From: Nitrospinota bacterium
GTDB taxonomy: Bacteria > 2-12-FULL-45-22 > JACOWJ01
Direction of reading: 5' to 3'
Assembly (NCBI GenBank): GCA_016176845.1
Contig: JACOWJ010000034.1
Coordinates: forward strand, 1 to 27,202
Length of the DNA stretch: 27,202 nucleotides
Shown here piece after piece: positions 9,594-17,245 of this stretch; the stretch's first letter is position 1; each line of letters starts with the position of its first letter. The position numbers and the translations under genes were made by a program. Below the pieces are notes generated by a model. The model saw only the letters and a list, made by a program, of their open reading frames with translations. It searched no databases and was not told where the DNA came from.

Positions 9594-10079
9594 TCAGGCC
9601 TGACAGAAGCGGAGGGATTCCCCCAAAGCCACAATGACCATGGCCAGCAAAAGGTTCAGTCTCGCCGCGACCTGCAGCCCTATCCAGGCCCGGGAAAAGG
9701 GCTCGCCCGGTTTACCGCCCGGGCCTGTGGCCGCGCTCCGGATCAGCATCGGAAGGTACCGATTCTCGATGAGGATGCCATTGATCACCATGAGCAGGTA
9801 AAGCAGGATCTTGGCCAACAGGATCCATCCATACATCCGTGGTAGGAACAGGAGCCCGGGATCCCCCCAGATTAGCAGCCGACCTACCCCGCTCGCCCAG
9901 AGCAGCAGGATCCCTATCCCCATAAGATGGGAGGCCCTGGGCAGGAGATCGATCACGAAGTGGCTCCCATAGCCGCTCAGCGAGCGATCGGCCCTTGTCA
10001 TCAGCGTGGCCAGCCAGATCGCGCCGCCTCCAAAGAGCATCAGTCCAAGGATGTGGGTCAGTGTGCTGACGAATTCCAT
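9594..10079 (-). CDS. CopD-like integral membrane protein
   Basis: 161 residues with four predicted transmembrane helices (about 5-25, 48-68, 79-100, 135-155). The first helix has THILGLMLFGGGAIW and the second loop RASHLMGIG. The spaced histidines and the WASG and G-W-I-L-L-A-K-I-L-L motifs are typical of the CopD/YcnJ-type copper-resistance family. Its ATG overlaps the stop of the YcnI-like gene as TAATG, so translation is coupled. It probably moves or relays copper across the inner membrane together with its two exported neighbours (family knowledge plus context). An alternative is a general DUF2269/heme-type membrane protein, but the YcnI partner favours copper. Confidence 0.75.
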   Translation of the reverse strand: MEFVSTLTHILGLMLFGGGAIWLATLMTRADRSLSGYGSHFVIDLLPRASHLMGIGILLLWASGVGRLLIWGDPGLLFLPRMYGWILLAKILLYLLMVINGILIENRYLPMLIRSAATGPGGKPGEPFSRAWIGLQVAARLNLLLAMVIVALGESLRFCQA

Positions 10080-10732
10080 TACCGGACCCTGGAAGTTTGG
10101 AAAATCGAGATGGCCACAACCACGATCAAGGCGAGGGAGATGGCGATGGCGACGTAGCTCAGGGTGGTGGCCTCCTTGATTCCCTTCATCAGTTCGTCTT
10201 GCCCTCCCCTACGCGGCCCCTCTCCAGCCTTCACGCCCCCTTCTGCCCTCGCCTGGCCTCCCCGATCGATCACCGGGGTGACCTTGGCCGTTTCAACGGT
10301 GGTCGGCTCCTTGACGAAGGTCTGGAAATTCCAGGTGCTCTCCTTGCCGCCGGCATACTTTTGATAGGCGGTCCACATGTATCCGCCCTTCTCCTTGGGG
10401 TTTTTGGCGAAGAACTTGAACTCCTCGAAGGTTAAAGGAGGGACTTCTCCCCCACTCCAGGAGATCTCTCGGATCAGGCCGGCAGCATCCCTTTTCACCG
10501 AAAACTTCCAGGGGGGCTTGTGCTGGACCACCTCCAGCTCGAACCCCCAAGGGATGGTCAGGGTAAGCTGAGTGGTGGGAGAGCTCGTCTCGGTGGGCAC
10601 CCGGATCGTATAGACCTCCCAGATATTGGGCTTGCTATCCCGTGGAACAGCATCCACATGGGCCTGAGCGCTGGCCGCAATCACCCAGAGGGCCACCATG
10701 ACCACGCCTCTCAGGCCAAAGGCTTTTCTCAT
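10079..10732 (-). CDS. YcnI-like (DUF1775) copper-binding exported protein
   Basis: The signal peptide ends A-Q-A before HVDAVP, so cleavage would leave His as mature residue 1. This is the arrangement of the mono-histidine copper brace known for Bacillus YcnI. The domain (about residues 25-150) contains PNIWEVYTIRVPTE, LTIPWGFE, W-S-G-G-E-V-P-P and YMWTAYQKYAGG, as in DUF1775. A charged linker and one C-terminal membrane helix (about 190-212) anchor it to the outer face of the inner membrane. It lies 5 bases after the BcrB-like gene and overlaps the CopD-like gene by one base. Role: likely periplasmic copper chaperone or sensor, inferred from family. No metal-responsive regulator is adjacent. 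Confidence 0.83.
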   Translation of the reverse strand: MRKAFGLRGVVMVALWVIAASAQAHVDAVPRDSKPNIWEVYTIRVPTETSSPTTQLTLTIPWGFELEVVQHKPPWKFSVKRDAAGLIREISWSGGEVPPLTFEEFKFFAKNPKEKGGYMWTAYQKYAGGKESTWNFQTFVKEPTTVETAKVTPVIDRGGQARAEGGVKAGEGPRRGGQDELMKGIKEATTLSYVAIAISLALIVVVAISIFQTSRVR

Positions 10733-10737
10733 CTCAG

Positions 10738-12042
10738 TTAAGCCCTCATCCGGCTGGAGCGGACGATCTCCAGGAACCCCTCGATCTTCTCCTCCAGGGC
10801 CTTGCGGTGTTCGTTGGGCAGATCGGTATCCAGGATCAGGATGGGCAATCCCAGCTCCTCTTTGATGACATCACAGACGTAGCGGGCCGTCTTGGAGATA
10901 TAGTTGCACCCGTAAGCGCAATCGAAGATCACTCCTTCCACCCCCCACTCCCTCACCAGGTCGACGATGACGGCGCTGCGATCCCCCATGGGCTGGGTGA
11001 AGGGAATCGAGAGGTCGCGCCGGGCCAGGCCCACGTAGGGGTCTCCCTCCTCCGCCACATCCTCCCGGAAGATGTTCCAGATGCACTCGAGGCCCACCAA
11101 AGTACCCCCCAGATCCTCCAAGAGGTTGTAAACCCCCAGGTCACAGGTGGTAATGCCGCAGAAGAAGATGCGAGCGCTGTCCTCCTGGATGCCCTTTCCC
11201 CGCTCTCCCTGTGCGGCCCGTTCCCCCACCTCCTGGCAAATGGTGTCAAGGACATCCCAGGAGGCCATCGGGTCGGCCACCCAGTCGTCCGTCAGGAGGC
11301 CGGCGAACACGAAGTCCAGCGCGGAGAAGGGTACCGCCTCCAGCTTCAAATACTCCTTCAGCCGCCGCATCTTCTGGCGCAGGGCGTTGCCCGTTCGGAT
11401 GGCCCGGCGCATCTCCTCCATGTCTGTCCGCTTTCCCGTAAGCCTCTCCATTTGGGCAGCAAAGGCCTGGATTTCCTTTACCATGTAATCCAGGGCGTTC
11501 TCCTCCTTGCCCTCTCGGTGGGGGAAGAAGGGCTGGTCCAGGAAATGGGCATCGGGGAGCACCTCCAGCAGGTTCTCGCAGTTGTAGGGCGTATTGGTGC
11601 ACCAGGGACCGATGAAGGGATAGAAGGCATCCAGCGGGACCATCCCCTTGCGGATGGCCGCGTTGGCGGCCGCCTGCCAGGCGCATGCCTCCGGGGAGAG
11701 CTCGGCCCTTCCCTCTTCCGTCAGCGAGTGGTCCCCGGTAAAGACCTGGTAGGCCATGGCATGGACGAAGGGATCGGCGGGGATGACCCCGCAGCCATAA
11801 TAGAGATCGGGAGGGTTGGCGGGGAATTTGCCCACCACCTTGGCTCCCCCGGCCCGGGCCCCATGCAGCCGCTCCCACAAGGTGAGACACAGGTAGGTCA
11901 GCTTCACCATCCCGATGAGCTCGAGGTCCAACCGGAGCTCCCTCAGCCCGGGGTACTCCTGGGCCGCCTCCTTCAGAAAGCCCCGCATCTCCTCCAGGGA
12001 TACCTCTCTCCCATCGGCCAGCTTCAAAGCGCTCTCTGCCAT
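10738..12042 (-). CDS. 2-hydroxyacyl-CoA dehydratase / benzoyl-CoA reductase family subunit (BcrB-like)
   Basis: 434 residues from the ATG at 12042, chosen because GGAGGAG lies seven bases upstream; the open frame extends ten codons further without support. Family marks are the cysteines in YYGCGVIPADPF, GPWCTNTPYNCENLL and FFCGITTCDLGVYNLLE, and the C-terminal block GVIFDCAYGCNYISKTARYVCD followed by LPILILDTDLPNE. The cysteines could ligate an Fe-S cluster, as in HgdB, BcrB/BcrC and double-cubane cluster proteins. Size matches BcrB (about 430) and the next gene matches BcrC (about 390), so a heterodimer is likely. No ATP-dependent activator (HgdC/BcrA/D type) is in the window, so the substrate is unknown and could be other than an aromatic acyl-CoA. 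Confidence 0.85.
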   Translation of the reverse strand: MAESALKLADGREVSLEEMRGFLKEAAQEYPGLRELRLDLELIGMVKLTYLCLTLWERLHGARAGGAKVVGKFPANPPDLYYGCGVIPADPFVHAMAYQVFTGDHSLTEEGRAELSPEACAWQAAANAAIRKGMVPLDAFYPFIGPWCTNTPYNCENLLEVLPDAHFLDQPFFPHREGKEENALDYMVKEIQAFAAQMERLTGKRTDMEEMRRAIRTGNALRQKMRRLKEYLKLEAVPFSALDFVFAGLLTDDWVADPMASWDVLDTICQEVGERAAQGERGKGIQEDSARIFFCGITTCDLGVYNLLEDLGGTLVGLECIWNIFREDVAEEGDPYVGLARRDLSIPFTQPMGDRSAVIVDLVREWGVEGVIFDCAYGCNYISKTARYVCDVIKEELGLPILILDTDLPNEHRKALEEKIEGFLEIVRSSRMRA

Positions 12043-12084
12043 TTCGTTTCTCCTCCGCCAATAGGTTCCCATATCGGTTCGCTC

Positions 12085-12109
12085 AAATTTTCAATTTTCA
12101 ATTTTCAAT
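12085..12109 (-). repeat. Heptad array ATTGAAA x3 overlapping a gene end
   Basis: Read on the minus strand this is three copies of ATTGAAA. It overlaps the end of the BcrC-like gene, whose last residues (KIEN) and TGA stop are encoded by the array, and runs into the gap before the BcrB-like gene. The 7-base unit contains TGA. Confidence 0.7.
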
Positions 12110-13269
12110 CTCTCTTTTCGGGTCCTCAACATCTCGAGGAAGGCCTCCAGTCGGGTCCGGATCTGCCCCTGGTTGCTGGAGGAATAGTCCGAGTCCAGGT
12201 GCAGGACCGGGATCCCCTTCTCCTCCAGCCATCTCTTTTCCATCTCTGCCTTAAAGGCGTACGCATCACAGAACCTCAAGGTGTAGTACAGGACCCCATC
12301 GATCCGGTACTCCTCCATCAGTTCTTCTAGCCGCTTTCGCCGGGGGTTCTCGGCGGATTGCAGAACAGGAAGGGTCCCGCAGGGGGATTTCTCCAGGTAC
12401 CGGCGGGCCAATCCCTCCAGCGTTGGCTCCTCGACGGGCTCCCAGAACCAACGGGAGCCGGTGCAAAGATCGTCCATGACGATCCGGGCCTGCAGCGCAT
12501 CGGCCATCTGGATCACCTTGTCATCCCCCGCGGCCAGGATGCTCCCGAGGAGCAGGAGCCTGGGCTCCTCTTTGGGGTTCCCGGGAGACCTCCTGACCTC
12601 TCCGATCTCTCGACATACCTGCTTCAGGCCCTCGAGGTAACGGGCCCGGTCCAGCACAAAGCCGGCCTGGACCAGCGTGAAGAGCTCCGACCACCGAAGG
12701 GGTCCCTCATCCTCCCTTTGTAGCTCGTAAAGCTCGCGGAGGGAGCGACGGATCTCGTTATAGAGCCGAATGGAGGAGAGCAAGGCCTCAGGCTGGATCT
12801 GGCGACCGGCGATGGCCTCCACCCCTTTGGCAAAGTCTCTGACCTCCCGGATGAAGTACTCCAACCCATCCGGAGAACGGAAGTTGCGAGGCAGGCCGAT
12901 CGGGAGGGTCTTCACCCCGAAGTACTTCTCCCAGATCTCCAATGCCCATTCCATCTGGACACAGGCCGGCGCCTCGGCCAGGTAGTCCACCTCCCCATAG
13001 AGGGGGTCGTGGGCCTCGCCTCTCAGGCCAACACAGCTCTTGGCAAAGGAGCAGGAGTTCAAGTTGAGATAGTCCCCTCCGGCCGCCTCCGCCTCCCTCT
13101 CGCCTCCTTTCACCAGGCGAAGGGGGATATGGCCGGCGGCATGGATGATCTCCTCGGGCACGTAGTTGCAAAAATAACCGATCACCTTTCTCTCGGGAGA
13201 TCTTTCCCGGATGAGCTCGGCCGGACGGCCTTCGGCCGCCTCCTTCAATTCCGCAATGCTGGCAAGCAT
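12091..13269 (-). CDS. 2-hydroxyacyl-CoA dehydratase / benzoyl-CoA reductase family subunit (BcrC-like)
   Basis: 393 residues from the ATG at 13269, which has GGGAGGG four bases upstream; the open frame extends 63 codons further, but that part overlaps the Nudix gene and reads as non-protein. Family features are VIGYFCNYVPEEIIHAAG near residue 30, NSCSFAKSCVGL near 75, the DDLCTGSRWFWE block and LYYTLRFCDAY with a late LHLDSDYSS. It pairs with the BcrB-like gene downstream (gap of 48 bases). The last residues and the stop come from an ATTGAAA array, so the original C-terminus may have been altered. Its partner lacks an adjacent activator, so the reaction is not assignable. Confidence 0.83.
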   Translation of the reverse strand: MLASIAELKEAAEGRPAELIRERSPERKVIGYFCNYVPEEIIHAAGHIPLRLVKGGEREAEAAGGDYLNLNSCSFAKSCVGLRGEAHDPLYGEVDYLAEAPACVQMEWALEIWEKYFGVKTLPIGLPRNFRSPDGLEYFIREVRDFAKGVEAIAGRQIQPEALLSSIRLYNEIRRSLRELYELQREDEGPLRWSELFTLVQAGFVLDRARYLEGLKQVCREIGEVRRSPGNPKEEPRLLLLGSILAAGDDKVIQMADALQARIVMDDLCTGSRWFWEPVEEPTLEGLARRYLEKSPCGTLPVLQSAENPRRKRLEELMEEYRIDGVLYYTLRFCDAYAFKAEMEKRWLEEKGIPVLHLDSDYSSSNQGQIRTRLEAFLEMLRTRKERLKIEN

Positions 13270-13319
13270 TCTACCCTCCCTGAAAACGAGAGCCGTGAAA
13301 ATCGGGGTTGAAGATTGAA

Positions 13320-14123
13320 TTACGAGGGATAGAGCTCTCCGTATACCCGTCGGGTTCCGGCCTCGGGCGGTTGGAAGCCGAAGATCGCCTTTAGGAAGGA
13401 CATCACAATGTGGTAGGTGGCCCCCCAGAGCACCTCCTCTCGTCCCTCCTCCAGACAAACGAAACAGGGAAACTCCGCCCGGGCGTTACCACCTCCGATC
13501 CTTCCTCGATAAGATTCGGGGATAGCCAGAGAGTACAGGCCGTAGTTATCCTCCTCGAAAAAGGTCTCAAGGGGGACATGAAGAATTCGCTCCACTTCCC
13601 AGTTGGGCCTGAGCCTCACTCCCGGCCCGATCCATCCCACCAGGGGAAAGATGACCCGCTGGAAAGGAAGAAGCTGATAGCAGGGCAATGCCCCCAGGAA
13701 CTCCAGCCGAAAGGGGTTCAAGCGGACCTCTTCCCAGGCTTCCCTCATGGCATTGGCCAGGAAGAAGGTGATCCAATGAAAGAGATGCTGCCCCTGCTCC
13801 CTCGCCCGATGGTAGGCTGCCCCCCGTTTGAAATGCAACAGGTGATGGAGCAGACGATCGAAGAGAGGATGGAGGGTCCCCCCGGGACAGCAGAGGTCCC
13901 CGGGCTGCTGGACCCGGTCAGAGCGCTTATTGAGCAAGAGGGTGACCTGCTCCCCTTTACAGGAGAGCATCAGGAGCACCCCAGCCTCCCTCCACCTTTC
14001 CCCATCGCGGTTGCGCTCCCCGATGAAGGCCAGTTGCTCCAGATAGTCCACCTCCAGTGCAGCCAAGGCCTCGACCGCTCGGATCTTAAACTCCTCTTTC
14101 CTCCAGCATAGCGGTGAACGCAA
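13320..14123 (-). CDS. Nudix hydrolase, CoA-pyrophosphatase-like
   Basis: 267 residues. The Nudix catalytic core AMREAWEEVRLNP (RE-x-x-EE) follows a GG glycine motif (CCPGGTLHPL) after an unusually long insertion of about 45 residues (HHLLHFKRGAAYHRAREQ and onwards), so the Nudix box is split compared with most relatives. L-L-L-N-K-R-S-D-R-V and QQPGDLCCPGG resemble the UPF0035/NudL segment that precedes the box in CoA pyrophosphatases. The start is TTG at 14123, eight bases after AAGGAG; no upstream ATG is available. It is first in the run that leads into the two acyl-CoA dehydratase-like genes, so CoA or acyl-CoA turnover would suit the context (inference). Confidence 0.8.
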   Translation of the reverse strand: MRSPLCWRKEEFKIRAVEALAALEVDYLEQLAFIGERNRDGERWREAGVLLMLSCKGEQVTLLLNKRSDRVQQPGDLCCPGGTLHPLFDRLLHHLLHFKRGAAYHRAREQGQHLFHWITFFLANAMREAWEEVRLNPFRLEFLGALPCYQLLPFQRVIFPLVGWIGPGVRLRPNWEVERILHVPLETFFEEDNYGLYSLAIPESYRGRIGGGNARAEFPCFVCLEEGREEVLWGATYHIVMSFLKAIFGFQPPEAGTRRVYGELYPS

Positions 14124-14387
14124 CTCCTGATCTCCTTTGCCGCGAGAGACTATGGCTACTACATTTCAAACCATTCTACCACATTCCAACAGGTTTAGGT
14201 AGGTTCTTGCGAACTGGTCAATACCAGGAGGCCTTGCTGTAAGGGGAAGTGGTAGATGGCCAGGAAGCCAAAGGAGGGCAAAAGGAAGAAGTCGCACGGG
14301 ATCGCTCTGGACCCGCGGGGATTATTGGACCCCCACGCCGTGGCTGGGGAAAAGGTCATTAATTATTCGGCGGCAAAAGCCAGGCCC

Positions 14388-14816
14388 TCAGGCCTCCAGG
14401 CTGTGGGTGATCGCCTCCCGTAAGCTGGAGATCTCGAACGGTTTGGTGATCCATCCCCGGGCCCCCTTCTTCCGGGCCACGTCCTCCAGGTCTCGATGGC
14501 CATAGGAGGCCATAAAGATCACCTTGGTCCGGGGAGAGGCATGGGCCACTTGAGCCAGAAAGTCTAGACCATGGAGGTCAGGCAGCTCAATCTCCACGAC
14601 CACCAGGTCAATCTGATCCCGCTCCAAGAGCTGCAAGGCCTCTTCCACCTCGTGAGCCACCAGGGTTTGGCAACGCTGCTGATCCCGGAAAAGACCTCTG
14701 GAGAGGCTCCAGGTTAGGGTATCTTCCTGATCGACGATCAGGATTTTTTTCGGCCTTCGCCTCGTCGAGCGGATCTCCACCTGGCCCAGGTTCGGGTTGA
14801 AGGATAACGTTTCCAT
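14388..14816 (-). CDS. Stand-alone response-regulator receiver domain with atypical active site
   Basis: 142 residues from the ATG at 14816, backed by AGGAGAAAGGA upstream; a longer frame reaches 14885 without a good site. After about 22 basic residues the CheY-like fold begins with KKILIVDQED, so the usual second acidic residue is Gln (Q30). The phospho-acceptor position reads VVVEIELPD, giving Glu (E75, codon at 14592-14594) in place of Asp. The switch Ser (IFMASYG) and the conserved Lys (ITKPFE) are kept. There is no output domain and no kinase nearby. It may be a phosphorylation-independent or constitutively active-like receiver. A paired TCGCGA palindrome lies about 95 bases upstream. 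Confidence 0.85.
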   Translation of the reverse strand: METLSFNPNLGQVEIRSTRRRPKKILIVDQEDTLTWSLSRGLFRDQQRCQTLVAHEVEEALQLLERDQIDLVVVEIELPDLHGLDFLAQVAHASPRTKVIFMASYGHRDLEDVARKKGARGWITKPFEISSLREAITHSLEA

Positions 14817-15293
14817 CAAATCCTTTCTCCTCTCCTTATGAGAATCAAGCCCATATATCTTCATAACTCTTTTTTTGCGGTCCAAAGAGTCCTGAACATT
14901 TCCTCGGAAGTCGCGATTTGTTTCGCGAAACCTGGTTCTATATCACTGGTTTTGAATGCAAGGCTTTTGTGGGAAGATAAGCAATATTCATGCCTTCATA
15001 GAGGACAGGGGAAAGAACCCTATCCTCTTACACTGTCAAAGCAACGTTGAGGCTTACCCCCGGCCTTTCCCAGCGGGAGATGCCCTCTTGCGCTCGCCCG
15101 TGAAGGCCGAGTTTCAGAGCCCCATGGCTACTAGGAAGTCCGCCACTCTTGCCTTCTAGCCCGTTCAATCGGCCTTGCGCGCTCTCAGGTAAAAAGTACC
15201 GGGGGAAAAGAGAAAAAGCGGGAAGAAGTGGAAAAACAGCGGGAAAAAGAGCAACGAGATGCGCGATTTGCCCCAGTGGCGCGAGGCATTGCG
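14817..15293. other. 477-base region with no convincing gene
   Basis: The gap between the receiver gene and tupC holds no reading frame that looks like a protein on either strand. Visible items are the TCGCGA palindrome pair near its left end and a purine-rich stretch (about 15190-15265) with loose repeats of GCGGGAAAAAG. No tRNA-like cloverleaf or strong terminator was seen. Confidence 0.5.
14911..14931. promoter_or_regulatory. Paired TCGCGA palindromes upstream of the receiver gene
   Basis: TCGCGA occurs twice, at 14911-14916 and 14924-14929, and the second sits inside the perfect 12-base palindrome GTTTCGCGAAAC (14920-14931). It is about 95 bases upstream of the receiver start. The spacing of about 13 bases could suit a dimeric regulator on one DNA face (inference). 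Confidence 0.35.
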
Positions 15294-16394
15294 CTATTTG
15301 CCGCCTTCCGCCCGGCGGATCAGGTGAGCGGCCGTGGCCTTGAAGGAGGCGAAGACCTCGATCCCCTCTCGCAGCCCCAGCTCCTCCCGGGACTGTTGGG
15401 TGATGAGCGCCACCAGGGGGAAGCCGCAATCGAGGATCACCCGGCACTGGAACCCCCGGGGGATGATCTTAACCACCCGACCCTTCAAGTGGTTGCGAGC
15501 GCTGGAGGGAGGGCCCTGCTGGCGGGTCAGGTTGACATCCTCCGGCCGCAGGCAAACCACTCCCTTCTCCTCGGGTTGGGCTTCCGCACAGACCAGGATC
15601 TTCACCCCTCCCACCCACACGGCGGCCAGTCCCTCGGCCCAGCCGACCACTTTCCCCGGCAGGAGGGTTTCCACGCCCACGAAGCGGGCGATCTCCTCGT
15701 CGAGCGGGCAGGCAAAGACCTCTTCCGGACGGCCCAGTTGTCGGATCTCCCCTCCGAGCATCACCCCAACCCGGTCTCCCAGCACCAGCGCTTCGTTGCG
15801 ATCGTGCGTGACCAGGATCGTGGTGGTGGCCATCTCCCGCAGGATGGCTTCCAGTTCGTGAAGGAGCGCATCCCGGGTGGGGGGATCCAACGCGGCCAGG
15901 GGCTCATCCAGGAGCAGGATCTCGGGGTCTAGCGCGAAGGCCCGCGCCAGGCTGGTCCTCTGCGCCTCCCCGCCCGAAAGGGTTCGGGCCTTGCGGTGGG
16001 CCAGGGGGGCGATGCCGAGCCGCTCCAACCAGGGGGCCACCCTCGCCTCGGCCTCCCTGCGGGACAAGCCACGAAGCCTCAGCCCCAGCGACGCGTTTTC
16101 GGTGACCGTTCCCTCACACAGCAGCGGCTCCTGAAAGACGGTGGCCATCCGGCGGCGCAGGGAAAGAAGCTCAGCGGGCCGATAGCTCACCCGTCTCCCC
16201 CCCACAAACACCTCTCCCTGGGTGGGCCGCTCCAACAGGCCCAGGACCCGGACCAGAGAGGACTTCCCCGCCCCGTTGGGACCCATCAGGGCCAGGATCT
16301 CTCTCGGACGCACCCCCAGGGACGAGACCTGCAGCGCCACCTGGGGGCCATAGCAGACCCGCACCTCCCGCAGCTCGAGTAAATTCTCCATCAT
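15294..16394 (-). CDS. tupC: Tungstate/molybdate ABC transporter ATP-binding protein with TOBE-like C-terminus
   Basis: The ATPase that powers oxyanion import. Walker A GPNGAGKSS (residues 38-46), signature LSGGEAQRTS (139-148), Walker B ILLLDEP (159-165) and switch THDRNEA (near 197) are intact. Beyond about residue 240 the chain continues about 125 residues with VCLRPEDVNLTR and a TOBE-like oxyanion-binding fold, as in ModC/WtpC-type ATPases. With 366 residues it is longer than minimal TupC proteins. It follows tupB by 21 bases. Ligand identity rests mainly on tupA. An ATG one codon downstream is an equal start candidate, and the ribosome site is weak. Confidence 0.88.
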   Translation of the reverse strand: MMENLLELREVRVCYGPQVALQVSSLGVRPREILALMGPNGAGKSSLVRVLGLLERPTQGEVFVGGRRVSYRPAELLSLRRRMATVFQEPLLCEGTVTENASLGLRLRGLSRREAEARVAPWLERLGIAPLAHRKARTLSGGEAQRTSLARAFALDPEILLLDEPLAALDPPTRDALLHELEAILREMATTTILVTHDRNEALVLGDRVGVMLGGEIRQLGRPEEVFACPLDEEIARFVGVETLLPGKVVGWAEGLAAVWVGGVKILVCAEAQPEEKGVVCLRPEDVNLTRQQGPPSSARNHLKGRVVKIIPRGFQCRVILDCGFPLVALITQQSREELGLREGIEVFASFKATAAHLIRRAEGGK

Positions 16395-16410
16395 CTGGCC
16401 TATCCCCGCG

Positions 16411-16424
16411 ATGAGCTATGAGCT
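16411..16424 (-). repeat. Two-unit ATGAGCT heptad at the tupB stop
   Basis: Two copies of ATGAGCT on the plus strand (AGCTCAT on the minus) straddle the tupB stop. The TAG stop at 16416-16418 and the last Ser codons lie in the repeat. The unit is the same as in the array between tupA and tupB. Confidence 0.5.
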
Positions 16425-17117
16425 CCCCTGTTTCTGCTGTTGGATCCAGGTGAGGATCCCGTTGACGGCAAAGGTCAGCAGGAGCAAGATCAGCCCCAGG
16501 GCGATGGCCGCATCGAAGTGGCCCATGCGCGATTCCATGACCATGGCCGTGGTCAGCACCCGCGTCTGTCCCTTAATGTTGCCCCCCACCATCATCACCG
16601 CCCCGACCTCCGAGATCACGCCGCCAAATCCGGCCATGAGGGCGGCCAGCAAGGGAAGCCGTGCCTCCCGCAGCAGCAGCCAGAACAGCTGCAGGCGGGA
16701 GGCCCCCAGGGCCAGCAGCTGCAGGCGCAGCCGGGGGTTCAGCTGTTGGATGGCCGCGATGGTGAGTCCGGTCACGATCGGCGCGGCGATGATGACCTGG
16801 GCCAGGACGATCGCGGCCGGCGTGTAGAGAAGCTCTAGGACTCCCAGGGGGCCACTCCTCCACAGCATCAGGGTAACGAAGAGGCCCACCACCACGGGCG
16901 GCAGCCCCATGCCCGTGTTCACCAGGCTGATGAGCAGCTGCCGTCCAGGGAAGCGGACCAAGGCCAGGAGGGCCCCCAAGGGGACGCCCAGCAACAGCGC
17001 GAAAAAGACGGCCACACCGGAGACCTGCAGGGAGAGCAGGGCGATGCGGAGCACCTCCGGGTCGCCCGTCATCAAAAGCCAGAAGGCTTGCCGAATTCCT
17101 TCTCCCATGAGCTCCAT
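16416..17117 (-). CDS. tupB: Tungstate ABC transporter permease
   Basis: 233 residues with about five membrane helices. The region LALGASRLQLFWLLLREARLPLL (about 150-172) matches the EAA loop that docks the ATPase, and GGVISEVGAVMMVGGNIKGQTRVLTTA is characteristic of TupB/WtpB permeases. Start ATG 17117 is preceded by GGGAGGGAGGG. tupA lies upstream on the same strand, but the 126-base gap is filled by a repeat box and a heptad inverted array, so tupB/tupC expression may depend on read-through of a long hairpin. The stop codon is supplied by an AGCTCAT repeat. Confidence 0.9.
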   Translation of the reverse strand: MELMGEGIRQAFWLLMTGDPEVLRIALLSLQVSGVAVFFALLLGVPLGALLALVRFPGRQLLISLVNTGMGLPPVVVGLFVTLMLWRSGPLGVLELLYTPAAIVLAQVIIAAPIVTGLTIAAIQQLNPRLRLQLLALGASRLQLFWLLLREARLPLLAALMAGFGGVISEVGAVMMVGGNIKGQTRVLTTAMVMESRMGHFDAAIALGLILLLLTFAVNGILTWIQQQKQGSS

Positions 17118-17135
17118 CAGCCCTCCCTCCCGTTA

Positions 17136-17165
17136 CTTCAATCGCATAGGAATTTCCATTTTCAG
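17136..17165 (-). repeat. GGAAATTCC box, copy 1
   Basis: On the minus strand the core reads GGAAATTCCTATGCGATTGA, with AAAATG before it. It is the first of three copies in the window (others at 18243-18270 and 21033-21058). It sits between tupB and a heptad inverted array that begins 15 bases away. Confidence 0.65.
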
Positions 17166-17172
17166 CTAAATA

Positions 17173-17245
17173 AGCTCATGGCTCATGGCTCATAGCAAAG
17201 GCAAAAAGCCGGCCCATCTTTGCTATGAGCTACGAGCTACGAGCT
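17173..17245. repeat. Heptad inverted array between tupB and tupA (GGCTCAT / ACGAGCT)
   Basis: The left arm 17173-17200 has units AGCTCAT, GGCTCAT, GGCTCAT, AGCAAAG, and the right arm 17218-17245 has CTTTGCT, ATGAGCT, ACGAGCT, ACGAGCT. The 28-base arms pair with four mismatches, some compatible with G-U. The tupA stop codon TAG (17244-17246) lies at the outer edge of the right arm. The predicted RNA would form a long hairpin between tupA and tupB. Confidence 0.75.

Noticed and set aside
10807-12330. 507-codon plus-strand open frame antisense to the BcrB-like gene
   Set aside because: Product is low-complexity (Gln, His, Pro, Leu rich) and lies opposite a clear family gene; a typical mirror frame in GC-rich DNA.
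15228-15932. Plus-strand frame opposite the 3-prime half of tupC, continuing from the purine-rich gap
   Set aside because: Most of it mirrors tupC codons, and its start is in a low-complexity stretch.
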